A stretch of DNA of 64,000 bases from Paracoccus onubensis (GTDB taxonomy: Bacteria > Pseudomonadota > Alphaproteobacteria > Rhodobacterales > Rhodobacteraceae), in the NCBI RefSeq assembly GCF_003591515.1, contig NZ_QZCG01000004.1:248001-312000 (forward strand), given 5' to 3'. Positions 18,221 to 26,879 of the stretch are shown piece after piece. Positions within the stretch are counted from its first letter, which is position 1. Every line of letters starts with the position of its first letter. The translations under genes were made by a program, and so were the position numbers. The notes beneath the pieces were generated by a model. It was not told where the DNA came from and searched no databases. It worked only from the letters and a program-made list of their open reading frames with translations.

Positions 18221-18994
18221 ATGAAGCTGCATTTCACCGTTTCCGGGCAGGATCAGGGCCTGCCGATATTGCTGGTGCATGGTCTGTTCGGACGAGGGCG
18301 GAATCTTGGCGCGATCGCCCGCCGACTCAGCGAATATCGCAGGGTTGTCCTTGTCGATCAGCGCAACCATGGCGACAGTCCCCACACGCCTGATCACAGC
18401 TATGCCGCAATGGCGGGTGATCTGGCCGAGGTGATCGAGGCACAAGGCGGACGCGCCGATCTGGCCGGGCATTCGATGGGCGGCAAGGCGGCCATGATGC
18501 TGGCCCTGACCCGTCCCGAACTGATCCGCAAACTGGTGGTGATGGATATCGCGCCAGTAACCTATGACCATAGCCAGACCCATCTGATCGATGCCATGGA
18601 AGCCATCGATCTGAACGGCGTGGATCGCCGCAGCGAAGCCGACCGCAGACTGGCCGAGCATATCCATAGTGACGGGCTGCGCGCGTTTCTTTTGCAATCG
18701 CTCGATCTGAAATCCGATCCGCCGCGCTGGCAATTGAACCTGCCTGCCCTGCGGGACGGCATGGATCGGGCGACCGGCTGGCCCGAGGATCTGCCGAAAG
18801 CCAGTTTCGACGGCCCGGCCCTGTTCATGAACGGAGCCGAGTCCGATTATGTAGACGATACGGGCGAGGCAGCGATCCGCAGCTATTTCCCACAGGCACG
18901 ATTACTGCGCATCAAACATGCGGGACACTGGATGCATGCGGATGCGCCCGAAGCAGTCGCCGAAACATTGGCGGCATTTCTGGGCAAGGGTTAA
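18221..18994 (+). CDS. alpha/beta-fold hydrolase (YbfF-like esterase)
   Basis: Cytoplasmic serine hydrolase of the alpha/beta fold. The 257 residues include the oxyanion region PILLVHGLFGRGRNLGAIAR near residue 15, DQRNHGDSPHTPDHSY near 46, the nucleophile elbow LAGHSMGGKAAM near 80-91, and the terminal histidine in KHAGHWMHADAPEAV. The combination HGLFG.G.N and VDQRNHG.S is characteristic of the YbfF/ABHD11-like group, which hydrolyses short acyl esters and acyl-CoA analogues in tests. The physiological substrate here is unknown. It is divergent from the small membrane protein and followed by convergent zapA. Confidence 0.9.
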   Translation: MKLHFTVSGQDQGLPILLVHGLFGRGRNLGAIARRLSEYRRVVLVDQRNHGDSPHTPDHSYAAMAGDLAEVIEAQGGRADLAGHSMGGKAAMMLALTRPELIRKLVVMDIAPVTYDHSQTHLIDAMEAIDLNGVDRRSEADRRLAEHIHSDGLRAFLLQSLDLKSDPPRWQLNLPALRDGMDRATGWPEDLPKASFDGPALFMNGAESDYVDDTGEAAIRSYFPQARLLRIKHAGHWMHADAPEAVAETLAAFLGKG

Positions 18995-19059
18995 CGCGCC
19001 CGCCTCCGGCCAGTGATCATGGCATCGGATGGCCCATGAAGCAGACAGGGGATGGTTCT

Positions 19060-19422
19060 TCAGCCCGCCCGCTCTTCCTCCAGCCGCTCGGCCAGGGATT
19101 CGGCGCGGGCGGCGAGTTCGGCCATCGCTTCCTTCAGATCTGCGGGAATGACCGGCACCTCAACCCGCGCCGGATTTGATTGCAGCCGGTTGGCAAGACG
19201 TTCAGCCTTCTCGGCCCGTGCCTCCAGCGATACGAAACGATCCGCCAGCATCAAACCGGCAAGCAGCAAAAGCCGCGGTTCCGGCATACGCCCCGCTTGT
19301 TCGAGGATTTGCCGCGCTTCGTTATCCAGCACCGCGGCAGCCCGTTCAAGCAACCGTTCTTCGCCATCCTGAGCACGAAGCTGGTATTCCTTGTGGCCAA
19401 TCGTGAATTCCACTTCCGCCAT
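19060..19422 (-). CDS. zapA: cell division protein ZapA
   Basis: Small protein that cross-links FtsZ filaments at the division ring. The 120 residues have the ZapA layout: a short N-terminal sheet domain (AEVEFTIGHKEYQLRAQDGE) followed by a long alpha helix mediating dimer and tetramer formation. LERAAAVLDNEARQILEQAG and LLLLAGLMLADRFVSLEARA fit the family pattern. It starts directly after the coiled-coil gene upstream (adjacent stop and start), so the two are co-expressed. I looked for a 6S RNA gene after zapA, where it lies in many Proteobacteria, but only 65 bases separate zapA from the convergent hydrolase gene. Confidence 0.9.
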   Translation of the reverse strand: MAEVEFTIGHKEYQLRAQDGEERLLERAAAVLDNEARQILEQAGRMPEPRLLLLAGLMLADRFVSLEARAEKAERLANRLQSNPARVEVPVIPADLKEAMAELAARAESLAERLEEERAG

Positions 19423-20046
19423 TTACTTGTCCTCCTGCCCGGTATCGTCACCGTCATCGGATGCATCATCGTAAACCGCGGAAAAGACACCCTGCCGATT
19501 CTCGGCAGCACCGCCCGACCCGGTCCGATCCGCATCCTCTTCCGCGTGACCACCGGATGCCGATACCCCATCATCATCGGGCAACAGCCTTTCAAGCTCC
19601 ATGATGATATCACCAAGGTTGGAAATCTCGGCGGCACGCGCCGCGCGCAACGCTTCCAGTTCGGCCTCCAGAGCCTGCCGGATCGAGGTGACCGCATCCG
19701 CATCGCCCTGTCCCGACACAGTCTCGATCAGGGCCTGGTTGGCCGCAGCCAGATCGTCATTCGCCGCTGCAAGCCGGGCCGCCTGCTCGCCCGCGTCTGC
19801 GAGACGTTCGTCAACCGCGGCCTCGGAAGTTGTGGCAGCGACGGATTCTTCTACCCGGCGCAATTCGTCGATCTCGGCGCGGAGTTGCGCATTCTCGGCC
19901 CTTACCGCTGCGAGTTCTTGGCTAATATCCGGGTCCGGGATGACAGCTCCGGTCTTGTTCCTCGGAAAAACGCTCGAATCCAGAAGCTGATCCATCCGGT
20001 CGAGTGCAGCGCTGAGGCGGCGTTCACTGGCGGCAATATCGCTCAT
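19423..20046 (-). CDS. coiled-coil protein encoded with zapA
   Basis: Unrecognised 207-residue protein. From about residue 40 to 150 it is dominated by heptad-like Ala/Leu/Glu/Arg sequence, for example ELAAVRAENAQLRAEIDELR and RQALEAELEALRAARAAEIS, predicting a long coiled coil. The last 50 residues are acidic and probably disordered (DDASDDGDDTGQEDK). There is no signal peptide or membrane segment. It sits immediately upstream of zapA without any gap, suggesting a division-related partner, perhaps analogous to the coiled-coil ZapB. That is inference from position and shape only; sequence identity to ZapB is not apparent. Confidence 0.8.
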   Translation of the reverse strand: MSDIAASERRLSAALDRMDQLLDSSVFPRNKTGAVIPDPDISQELAAVRAENAQLRAEIDELRRVEESVAATTSEAAVDERLADAGEQAARLAAANDDLAAANQALIETVSGQGDADAVTSIRQALEAELEALRAARAAEISNLGDIIMELERLLPDDDGVSASGGHAEEDADRTGSGGAAENRQGVFSAVYDDASDDGDDTGQEDK

Positions 20047-20105
20047 CTTGGCAGTCCTTCGGAATCGTTATTCCCGGTTTTCGCACCCATAAGACAATAA
20101 AACAA

Positions 20106-20132
20106 GAACGGGCAGGAAAATCCCGCCCGTTC
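20106..20132 (-). terminator. Terminator after the BCCT transporter gene
   Basis: An 8-bp perfect stem (GAACGGGC / GCCCGTTC) with an 11-base loop lies 21 bases beyond the BCCT stop. Read on the minus strand it is followed by TTGTTTTATTGTC, a T-rich tract. This fits a Rho-independent terminator insulating the coiled-coil/zapA pair from the transporter gene. Confidence 0.8.
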
Positions 20133-20152
20133 CGATCTCTAAGAAGGTAAAT

Positions 20153-21946
20153 TCAGGCAAGTTCTCGCCGCTCTGCCAGCAGCCCTTTGACCGTCGCCCA
20201 GCTTGCGCCAAGCAGCACCAGCGTAAAGGGCAAGCCGGTCGAAACCGCCATCGCCTGCAGGGCGCCCAGACCGCCGCCCAACAGCAAGGCAAGCGCCACG
20301 ACACCCTCGATCGTGCACCAGAAAATCCGCTGCGGAACTGGCGCATTGACTTTGCCACCCGCCGAGATCGTATCGATCACCAATGAACCGGAATCGGACG
20401 AGGTCACGAAGAATACGATGACCAGAATGATCCCCACCGTACTGGTGATAGTGGTCAGCGGCAGATGCAGCAGCATCTCGAATAGCTGGATTTCCAGCGC
20501 CGCATCGCCGATGGTGCTAATCCCTTCGATCGTCTTGGTAATTGCGGTGCCGCCAAGCGCAGTCATCCACAGAACCGAGATCAGCATCGGCACGATCAGC
20601 ACGGCGATCAGGAATTCGCGCACGGTGCGGCCACGCGACACGCGGGCGATAAACATGCCGACAAAGGGAGACCAGCTGATCCACCATGCCCAGTAAAACG
20701 CCGTCCAGCCATGGCGGAAATTGTCGTCATCGCGCCCGAACGGATTCGACAGTGGCACGATTTCCTTCGCATAAGCGCCCAGGCTGCTGAAGAATCCACC
20801 GATAATCTCGCCGGTTGGTCCGACCAGGATGACGAAGAACAACAGTATTACCGCCAGACCCATATTCAGCTCGGACAGGCGCTTGACACCTTTTTCGACG
20901 CCAAGGACTACCGACATGGTTGCCACGGCGGTAATCGCTACAATCAGAACCACCTTGGCGGTATCGCTTGCTTCAAACATGCCAAGAAACGCGAACCCGG
21001 CCGCGGCCTGCTCGGCCCCGATACCCAGCGAAGTCGCAAGACCGAACAGGGTCGCCAGCACTGCCATCACATCGATAATATGCCCCGGCCAGCCCCAGAC
21101 GGACTCGCCAAGCAACGGATGGAATACCGAGCGCAGCGTCAAGGGCAGGCCCTTGTTATAAGCAAACAGCGCAAGCGACAGCGCCACCACAGCATAGATC
21201 GCCCAGGGATGAAGTCCCCAATGGAAGATCGTCGCCGCCATACCCAGACTCCGCGCGGCAGCCTCGTCTCCCGCGGCGCCGCCAAGAGGCGCCCAATCCG
21301 TCCGTACGCCGTTTTCCACGACCGGACCAGTGAAGGCGGCCTGGAAATGCCCCAGCGGTTCGCTGACGCCATAAAACATCAGGCCGATGCCCATACCGGC
21401 AGCAAAAAGCATCGAGAACCAGCCGATCATCGTGAAGTCTGGCGTTGCTTCGGGCCCGCCCAGGCGGACCTTGCCCAGCGGCGTCACGATCAACCCGAGG
21501 CAAAGCAGCACAAAGATGTTGCCTGCAATCAGGAAGAACCAGTCAAAAGTCGATGTCACCCAATCGCGCACTCCTTCGAATGCCACCTGCACGCCACTTA
21601 CCTGCTCCGCGCCATCTATCGGCGGAACGGAAGTCGCAAATTGCAGGATGATCGTAATGGCCGTAAAGAGAACAACGGCACCTGCGGAAATCACAAAGAC
21701 CGGATTATGAATATCGAACGGAAACGGTGCTTCACCCTCGATATTATCCTGTCCGACCTGGAATGATGTCTTGATGATCTCGGTCGGTCCTTCGGGCACT
21801 GGCATAGCCTCTTGGCCAGTATCGGGCGTTGGCTCCGGTTCGTGGCGACCGCCCAGAACTTCACGTTCTCGCCGCTCATCGCCTGGGCGGCCCTTATGTC
21901 CCTTTTTAGGGTCCTTACCGGGCGGATTTGGAGTTTGATCTGACAT
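20153..21946 (-). CDS. BCCT family betaine/choline/carnitine transporter
   Basis: Secondary transporter for quaternary-ammonium compounds such as glycine betaine or choline, used in osmoprotection or catabolism. The 597-residue protein begins with about 75 hydrophilic residues (QTPNPPGKDPKKGHKGRPGD), then twelve helices. The family motifs are FAAGMGIGLMFYGVSEPL and the diagnostic tryptophan-rich segment FYWAWWISWSPFVGMFIARV followed by SRGRTVREF. The aromatic box and SSDSGSLVID region in the late helices are present. The ATG at 21946, preceded by AAAGGGA, is preferred over one 27 codons upstream. It is divergent from the K+ uptake genes, so osmotic control of both is plausible, but no operator was seen. 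Confidence 0.93.
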   Translation of the reverse strand: MSDQTPNPPGKDPKKGHKGRPGDERREREVLGGRHEPEPTPDTGQEAMPVPEGPTEIIKTSFQVGQDNIEGEAPFPFDIHNPVFVISAGAVVLFTAITIILQFATSVPPIDGAEQVSGVQVAFEGVRDWVTSTFDWFFLIAGNIFVLLCLGLIVTPLGKVRLGGPEATPDFTMIGWFSMLFAAGMGIGLMFYGVSEPLGHFQAAFTGPVVENGVRTDWAPLGGAAGDEAAARSLGMAATIFHWGLHPWAIYAVVALSLALFAYNKGLPLTLRSVFHPLLGESVWGWPGHIIDVMAVLATLFGLATSLGIGAEQAAAGFAFLGMFEASDTAKVVLIVAITAVATMSVVLGVEKGVKRLSELNMGLAVILLFFVILVGPTGEIIGGFFSSLGAYAKEIVPLSNPFGRDDDNFRHGWTAFYWAWWISWSPFVGMFIARVSRGRTVREFLIAVLIVPMLISVLWMTALGGTAITKTIEGISTIGDAALEIQLFEMLLHLPLTTITSTVGIILVIVFFVTSSDSGSLVIDTISAGGKVNAPVPQRIFWCTIEGVVALALLLGGGLGALQAMAVSTGLPFTLVLLGASWATVKGLLAERRELA

Positions 21947-22191
21947 GCGTCCCTTTCTCATTATGTGTCGATCGGGTCGATTCAGCGTTGCCATCGATGT
22001 TGCTATCGATCGGAAAACCTCACACAACGCTCACTCACATTCACATCCGTATCACAATGACCCAGGGGCTGCAAAAACAGCCAAAATAACGACATGTTAA
22101 ACGGCAGAAGCGACTCTTCCCCGCTTCGTCTTGACCTTTCTTGCAGCGCAGATCCAGAATGTAAGCATTTGGACATTCGGCCGGGGACCCG

Positions 22192-22848
22192 ATGGGCAAA
22201 CCAAACAGAACTTTCGTCGTAGTCGGCCTTGGCTCTTTCGGCGGCGTGGTCGCAACCGAGCTGGCGCGATTCGGAAATCGGGTTCTGGGTATCGACAAGG
22301 ATCACCAACGAGTGGCAGCGCTGGCCGAACAGCTTTCGAATGTCGTTATTCTGGACGCCACCGACGAAGGTGCGCTACGAGAAGCGGGGGCGGGGCAATA
22401 TGATGTCGGGCTGATCTCGATCGGCAACGATCTGGAAAGCAGCATTATTGCCACCATGAATCTCCGTCTGATCGGGGTAGAGACGGTCTGGGCCAAGGCG
22501 CTGAACCGCACCCATCACCGCATCCTTTCGAAGATCGGCGCGGACCGGATCGTTCTGCCTGAGACCGAGATGGGACAGCATACCGCGCAAATGCTGAACA
22601 ACCCGGCGGTGCAGGATTACATCAATCTGGGCAACGGTTTCTCGGTGGTCAATCTGCTGATCCCCGAAAGGCTGGAGGGCAGGAAACTTTCGGAGCTGCC
22701 GTTCAGCGAGGGGATTATCGCATTGGGCATCATGCGTGGCACCGAATATGTCGATCTTCACGGGGGGGATCCGGGGCTGCTGACCAATGACCGGCTGCTG
22801 CTGCTGGGCAAACGGGCGGAGCTGACGCAATTCGGCGACCAGCTGTGA
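22192..22848 (+). CDS. K+ uptake regulatory subunit, TrkA/KtrA (RCK) type
   Basis: Cytoplasmic nucleotide-gated regulator of the adjacent K+ channel-like protein. The 218 residues form one RCK unit. The Rossmann part carries the dinucleotide motif VVVGLGSFGGVVATELARFG near residue 9-28 and the acidic LGIDKDHQRV that binds the ribose. A TrkA_C lobe follows (RKLSELPFSEGIIALGIMRG, then LLTNDRLLLLGKRAEL). Its length fits the single-RCK KtrA type, not the double-length enterobacterial TrkA. The stop overlaps the GTG start of the channel subunit (GTGA), indicating one two-gene operon. Confidence 0.93.
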   Translation: MGKPNRTFVVVGLGSFGGVVATELARFGNRVLGIDKDHQRVAALAEQLSNVVILDATDEGALREAGAGQYDVGLISIGNDLESSIIATMNLRLIGVETVWAKALNRTHHRILSKIGADRIVLPETEMGQHTAQMLNNPAVQDYINLGNGFSVVNLLIPERLEGRKLSELPFSEGIIALGIMRGTEYVDLHGGDPGLLTNDRLLLLGKRAELTQFGDQL

Positions 22849-24185
22849 CGCCTCGCAGGGCGGTGCAGGCATGGCTCGGACGGACGCCCCCGCCCGCCGT
22901 GCTGGCCATCTCGTACATGACATTGATCGTTCTGGGCGCGGCCGCCCTGAAACTGCCCTTCATGACATATGGGGCCATCAGCATCAGTGATGCGCTGTTC
23001 ACGTCGACCGCGGCAGTCACCGTGACCGGACTGGCAGTGATCAATACAGCGGAAATGCTGACATTCTGGGGTCATCTGGTGATCCTGCTGCTGATACAAC
23101 TTGGCGGGTTGGGGCTGATGACCTTCGCCGTGCTGGTCCTGTCCGCCTTGGGTGTCCCGCTGGGGATCACCCATCACACCTATCTGCGCGAGGATCTGAA
23201 ACAGACTTCATACAAGCGGCTGATCCAGCTCGTAAAGACGATATTCCGTGTCGTGCTGTTGGCAGAGATTGCCGGTGCGTTGCTGCTATGCCTGACCTTC
23301 GTTCCCAGCACCGGGCTGGGGCCGGGGCTGTGGCATGCGGTCTTTCACTCGATCTCGGCCTTCAACAACGCGGGATTCTCGACCTTTCCGCAAGGTCTGA
23401 CAGCATATGCGACCGACCCCGTAGTGAACAGCGTGATCCCTCTGCTCTTCATCACAGGAGGCATCGGCTATGTCGTCATCTCGGATATCTTCCACCAACG
23501 GTTCTGGCATGGCTGGTCACTGCATACGCGGCTGATGCTGGTTGGAAGCGCGGCGCTGATCGTGGTGGGCGTAGGATTGACCGCCCTTCTGGAATGGAAC
23601 AATCCGCACACGCTTGGAGCCTATGACAGCGTTGCGGCGCGTATGACATTGGCATGGTTTCACGGAGTGACGCCAAGAAGCTCGGGTTTTGTCACCATCG
23701 ATACCGGCGCGCTGCATGAGTCGACCTCGCTTCTTTACATGGCATTGATGGTGATCGGTGGCGGATCGACCTCGACGGCCGGAGGTATCAAGGTCACGAC
23801 GCTTGTGGTCATGCTGCTGGCAACGCTGGCTTTCTTCCGCCGCCGGACCGAAATCTGGGCCTTCGGGCGTTCGATCGGGCTGGAAGAGGTGCTGAAGGTC
23901 ATGGCCCTGATCGCCATTGCCGTCGTTCTGGTGTTTTCCGCAACATTCCTGATGCTGGCCACGCAGGATGGTGATTTTCTGGCGATCGGTTTTGAAGTCG
24001 TCTCGGCTTTCGGAAATGTCGGCCTGTCGCGCGGATATACATCAGAACTGGATGGATTAGGTCGGACAATCATCATGATGATAATGTTTCTGGGACGGGT
24101 CGGACCTCTGACACTTGGCTTCTTCCTTGCCGCGCGGGTGACACCCCGCGTCCGCTATCCGGAAGGTCAGGTGCATCTTGGCTGA
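22845..24185 (+). CDS. K+ uptake channel-like subunit, TrkH/KtrB family
   Basis: Membrane protein translocating K+ (often Na+-coupled), controlled by the RCK subunit before it. The 446-residue length is typical of KtrB. Four pseudo-repeats each carry a filter-like glycine: AAVTVTGLAV near residue 63, SAFNNAGFSTF near 175, TPRSSGFVTI near 285 and SAFGNVGLSRG near 390, the hallmark of the SKT superfamily. GGGSTSTAGGIKVTT near 310 is another conserved stretch. Translation starts at GTG overlapping the previous stop. The 45-base gap to hisB leaves it uncertain whether hisB has its own promoter. Confidence 0.94.
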   Translation: MTPRRAVQAWLGRTPPPAVLAISYMTLIVLGAAALKLPFMTYGAISISDALFTSTAAVTVTGLAVINTAEMLTFWGHLVILLLIQLGGLGLMTFAVLVLSALGVPLGITHHTYLREDLKQTSYKRLIQLVKTIFRVVLLAEIAGALLLCLTFVPSTGLGPGLWHAVFHSISAFNNAGFSTFPQGLTAYATDPVVNSVIPLLFITGGIGYVVISDIFHQRFWHGWSLHTRLMLVGSAALIVVGVGLTALLEWNNPHTLGAYDSVAARMTLAWFHGVTPRSSGFVTIDTGALHESTSLLYMALMVIGGGSTSTAGGIKVTTLVVMLLATLAFFRRRTEIWAFGRSIGLEEVLKVMALIAIAVVLVFSATFLMLATQDGDFLAIGFEVVSAFGNVGLSRGYTSELDGLGRTIIMMIMFLGRVGPLTLGFFLAARVTPRVRYPEGQVHLG

Positions 24186-24230
24186 TGGCCGCGCCCGTCC
24201 TATAAGCGCCCCGATATGAAAGGGAATCCC

Positions 24231-24818
24231 ATGCGCAAGGCCACGATCACCCGCAAGACCGCCGAGACGAAAATCGAGGTCACGCTGAATCTCGACGGCA
24301 CCGGCCAATATGACAACCGGACCGGCGTGGGGTTCTTCGATCACATGCTGGACCAGCTATCGCGCCACTCGCTGATCGATCTGACGATCCGCGCGGATGG
24401 CGACCTGCATATCGACGATCATCACACGGTAGAGGATACCGGTATCGCCATCGGGCAGGCTTTGGTGCAGGCACTTGGGGACAAGATCGGGATCCGGCGC
24501 TACGGCAGCTTTCATCTGGCCATGGATGACGCGCTTCTGCGTGCTGCGCTGGATCTGTCGGGACGGCCATATCTGATCTGGAATGTCGATTTTCCCAGCC
24601 CGAAGATCGGCACATTCGATTGCGAACTGGTGCGAGAGTTCTTTCAGGCCCTGTCCACGCATGGCGGCATCACCCTGCATGTCGACCGGCTGCATGGGAT
24701 CAACAGTCACCATATCGCCGAGGCCAGCTTCAAGGCGGTTGCCCGCGCCCTGCGCGAAGCGGTCGAGGCTGATCCCCGCATGTCGGACGCATTACCTTCC
24801 ACCAAGGGCGCACTGTGA
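24231..24818 (+). CDS. hisB: imidazoleglycerol-phosphate dehydratase
   Basis: Manganese enzyme dehydrating imidazoleglycerol phosphate to imidazoleacetol phosphate in histidine synthesis. The 195-residue, single-function form has the twin metal motifs [16 protein letters not shown] and [20 protein letters not shown] and the opening [16 protein letters not shown]. The ATG at 24231 is taken over one five codons upstream because AAAGGGAA sits just before it and conserved sequence ([16 protein letters not shown]) starts there. It overlaps hisH by one base (TGATG). Other his genes are not in the window; hisA and hisF do not follow directly, since the convergent ntr operon begins after hisH. Confidence 0.96.
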   Translation: MRKATITRKTAETKIEVTLNLDGTGQYDNRTGVGFFDHMLDQLSRHSLIDLTIRADGDLHIDDHHTVEDTGIAIGQALVQALGDKIGIRRYGSFHLAMDDALLRAALDLSGRPYLIWNVDFPSPKIGTFDCELVREFFQALSTHGGITLHVDRLHGINSHHIAEASFKAVARALREAVEADPRMSDALPSTKGAL

Positions 24819-25447
24819 TGCGGGTCGCCCTGATCGATTATGACAGCGGCAATCTGCATTCGGCAGCAAAAGCGTTCCAGCTTATGGGGCGTGATGCGGG
24901 CGCCGAGGTGATCGTGACGTCGGATCCGGACATCGCTGCGCGGGCCGACCGGATCGTGCTGCCCGGCGACGGGGCCTTTCCCGCATGTCGCACGGCACTG
25001 GGCGAGGTCAATGGTATGGCTGAGGCCTTGTGCGAAGCCGTTCTTGGGCGTGGCATTCCCTTCATGGGAATTTGTGTCGGCATGCAGATGCTGGCAACCC
25101 GGGGTTACGAATATCGGGAAACGACAGGGCTGGACTGGATCGGCGGAGAGGTGGAAGCGATCAATGCACCGGGGCTTAAGGTGCCTCATATGGGCTGGAA
25201 CGATCTGGTGATCGACCGGCCGCACCCGATACTTGAGGGTATCAGCACGGGCGATCACGCCTATTTCGTCCATGGCTGGCAATTCCGCGTGGCCGAGCCC
25301 CGGCATCTTCTGGCCCATGTCGACTATGGCGGCGCGGTTACGGCGGTGGTTGGCCGGGACAATATCGTCGGCACTCAGTTCCACCCCGAGAAATCGCAAA
25401 AGATCGGCCTGCACCTGATCGCCAATTTCCTGCGGTGGGCCCCTTAA
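24818..25447 (+). CDS. hisH: imidazole glycerol phosphate synthase, glutamine amidotransferase subunit
   Basis: Supplies ammonia from glutamine to HisF in making imidazole glycerol phosphate. The 209-residue protein shows the class-I amidotransferase triad: nucleophile Cys in PFMGICVGMQML near residue 82, and His/Glu in GTQFHPEKSQKIG near 190. Family markers are ALIDYDSGNLHSAAKAF, IVLPGDGAFPAC and VPHMGWNDL. The ATG overlapping the hisB stop by one base is preferred over the GTG one codon earlier. The catalytic partner HisF is not encoded downstream; a bidirectional terminator follows. Confidence 0.96.
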   Translation: MRVALIDYDSGNLHSAAKAFQLMGRDAGAEVIVTSDPDIAARADRIVLPGDGAFPACRTALGEVNGMAEALCEAVLGRGIPFMGICVGMQMLATRGYEYRETTGLDWIGGEVEAINAPGLKVPHMGWNDLVIDRPHPILEGISTGDHAYFVHGWQFRVAEPRHLLAHVDYGGAVTAVVGRDNIVGTQFHPEKSQKIGLHLIANFLRWAP

Positions 25448-25462
25448 GACCGATCCGGATCC

Positions 25463-25484
25463 GGCGGCAACAGCTATGGCCGCC
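25463..25484. terminator. Bidirectional terminator between hisH and ntrX
   Basis: A 6-bp stem (GGCGGC / GCCGCC) with a ten-base loop lies in the 40-base gap between the convergent hisH and ntrX stops. On the plus strand GCTTTACTTTCC follows. On the minus strand the T-run is poor, so termination of hisH is better supported than of ntrX. Confidence 0.65.
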
Positions 25485-25487
25485 GCT

Positions 25488-26879
25488 TTACTTTCCGCTG
25501 ATCATCTCTTCATCGTTGCGAACGCCGCCGACAACGCCAAGGGATTTCAGCTTGCGGTGCAGCGCGCTGCGCTCCATCCCGACAAATTGCGCTGTGCGGC
25601 TGATATTGCCGCCGAAACGGTTGATCTGGGCAAGCAGATATTCGCGTTCAAACATCTCCCGCGCTTCGCGCAATGCCATGGCGATCACCTGCGGACCAAG
25701 GCTCAGGGCGTCGCTGTTGTCGGGCGTGGCCCCTTGCGGCTCAAGCTCGGACGGTTTGATCGATCCGGTTTCCTCGGCAAGGATCAGGACGCGCTCGATC
25801 ACATTGCGCAACTGGCGGATATTGCCCGGCCAGCGCATGGCCTGAAGCGCGGCGATGGTTTCATCCGGCAATTCCCGGGCAACCAATCCCTGATGCTTCT
25901 GAAACTGCTCGATGAAATGCAATGCCAGTGGCCCGACATCCTCGCGCCGCTCTGCCAATGAGGGAACGGCAAGCGGAACCACGTTCAGGCGGTCGTAAAG
26001 CTCCTGCCGGAAACGGCCAGCCGCGATTTCGGCCGGCAGGTCACGATTGGTCGAAGAAATCACCCGCAGATCGACCCGCACCTTGTCCGAGCCGCCCGCG
26101 CGGGTGAATTGCTGTTCGGTCAGGACGCGCAGGATCTTGGGCTGGGTACCAAGGGGCATATCCCCGACCTCATCGAAATAGATCACCCCGCCATGCGCCT
26201 GTTCCAGCAGCCCCGGCTCGACCCCGCGTTCGGGGCTTTCACGACCGAACAACACCTCTTCCATGCGCTCGGGTTCGATCGCGGCGCATGAGACCGTGAT
26301 GAAGGAGGCGGATTCGCGAGGGGAATTGGCGTGGATATAACGCGCGGCGAGTTCCTTGCCGGTTCCCGGCTCTCCTGCCAGCATGACACGGCCATTCGAC
26401 TTGGCTACCTTGTCCAGATTGTCGCGCAACCGCTTGAAGGCAACGGAATGCCCGATCATTTCGGTCGGACGGCTGTCCCCGCGTTTGAGGGAACTGTTCT
26501 CGCGCCGCAAACGGCTGGTTTCCATCGCGCGATTGATGACCACCATGAGTTGGTCGATATTGAACGGTTTCTCGATGAAATCATAGGCGCCCTGCCGGAT
26601 GGCGGCGACCGCGATCTCGATATTGCCGTGGCCCGAAATGATGATCACCGGAACGTCGGGATTGTCGCGCTTGACCTGTTTGAGAATGTCGATCCCGTCC
26701 ATCCGGCTGTCTTTCAGCCAGATATCAAGGATCATCAGCGCGGGCTCCCCGTCATTCAACGCCGCGACCGCCTCATCGGAATTCGCGGCCGTCCGGGTCG
26801 CGAAGCCTTCATCCTTCAGAATATCGGCGACCAGTTCACGGATATCGCGTTCGTCATCGACGATCAGAATATCGCTCAT
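25488..26879 (-). CDS. ntrX: nitrogen/redox response regulator NtrX
   Basis: Response regulator paired with the NtrY kinase. Domains in order over 463 residues: receiver domain (phosphoacceptor Asp at about residue 52 in MILDIWLKDS; acidic pocket VDDERDI), an AAA+ domain with Walker A GEPGTGKE near residue 168, Walker B VIYFDEVGDMPLGTQ and arginine-finger region RQLRNVIERVLIL, then a Fis-type helix-turn-helix (NISRTAQFVGMERSALHRKL). The stretch where sigma-54 activators carry GAFTGA instead reads LFGRESPERGVEPGLLEQ, so direct sigma-54 contact is doubtful. The ATG overlaps the ntrY stop by four bases. Homologues in alphaproteobacteria control nitrogen metabolism, respiration and envelope functions. 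Confidence 0.95.
   Translation of the reverse strand: MSDILIVDDERDIRELVADILKDEGFATRTAANSDEAVAALNDGEPALMILDIWLKDSRMDGIDILKQVKRDNPDVPVIIISGHGNIEIAVAAIRQGAYDFIEKPFNIDQLMVVINRAMETSRLRRENSSLKRGDSRPTEMIGHSVAFKRLRDNLDKVAKSNGRVMLAGEPGTGKELAARYIHANSPRESASFITVSCAAIEPERMEEVLFGRESPERGVEPGLLEQAHGGVIYFDEVGDMPLGTQPKILRVLTEQQFTRAGGSDKVRVDLRVISSTNRDLPAEIAAGRFRQELYDRLNVVPLAVPSLAERREDVGPLALHFIEQFQKHQGLVARELPDETIAALQAMRWPGNIRQLRNVIERVLILAEETGSIKPSELEPQGATPDNSDALSLGPQVIAMALREAREMFEREYLLAQINRFGGNISRTAQFVGMERSALHRKLKSLGVVGGVRNDEEMISGK

Noticed and set aside
18995..19059. 6S RNA gene beside zapA
   Set aside because: The gap of 65 bases between zapA and the convergent hydrolase gene is far too short.
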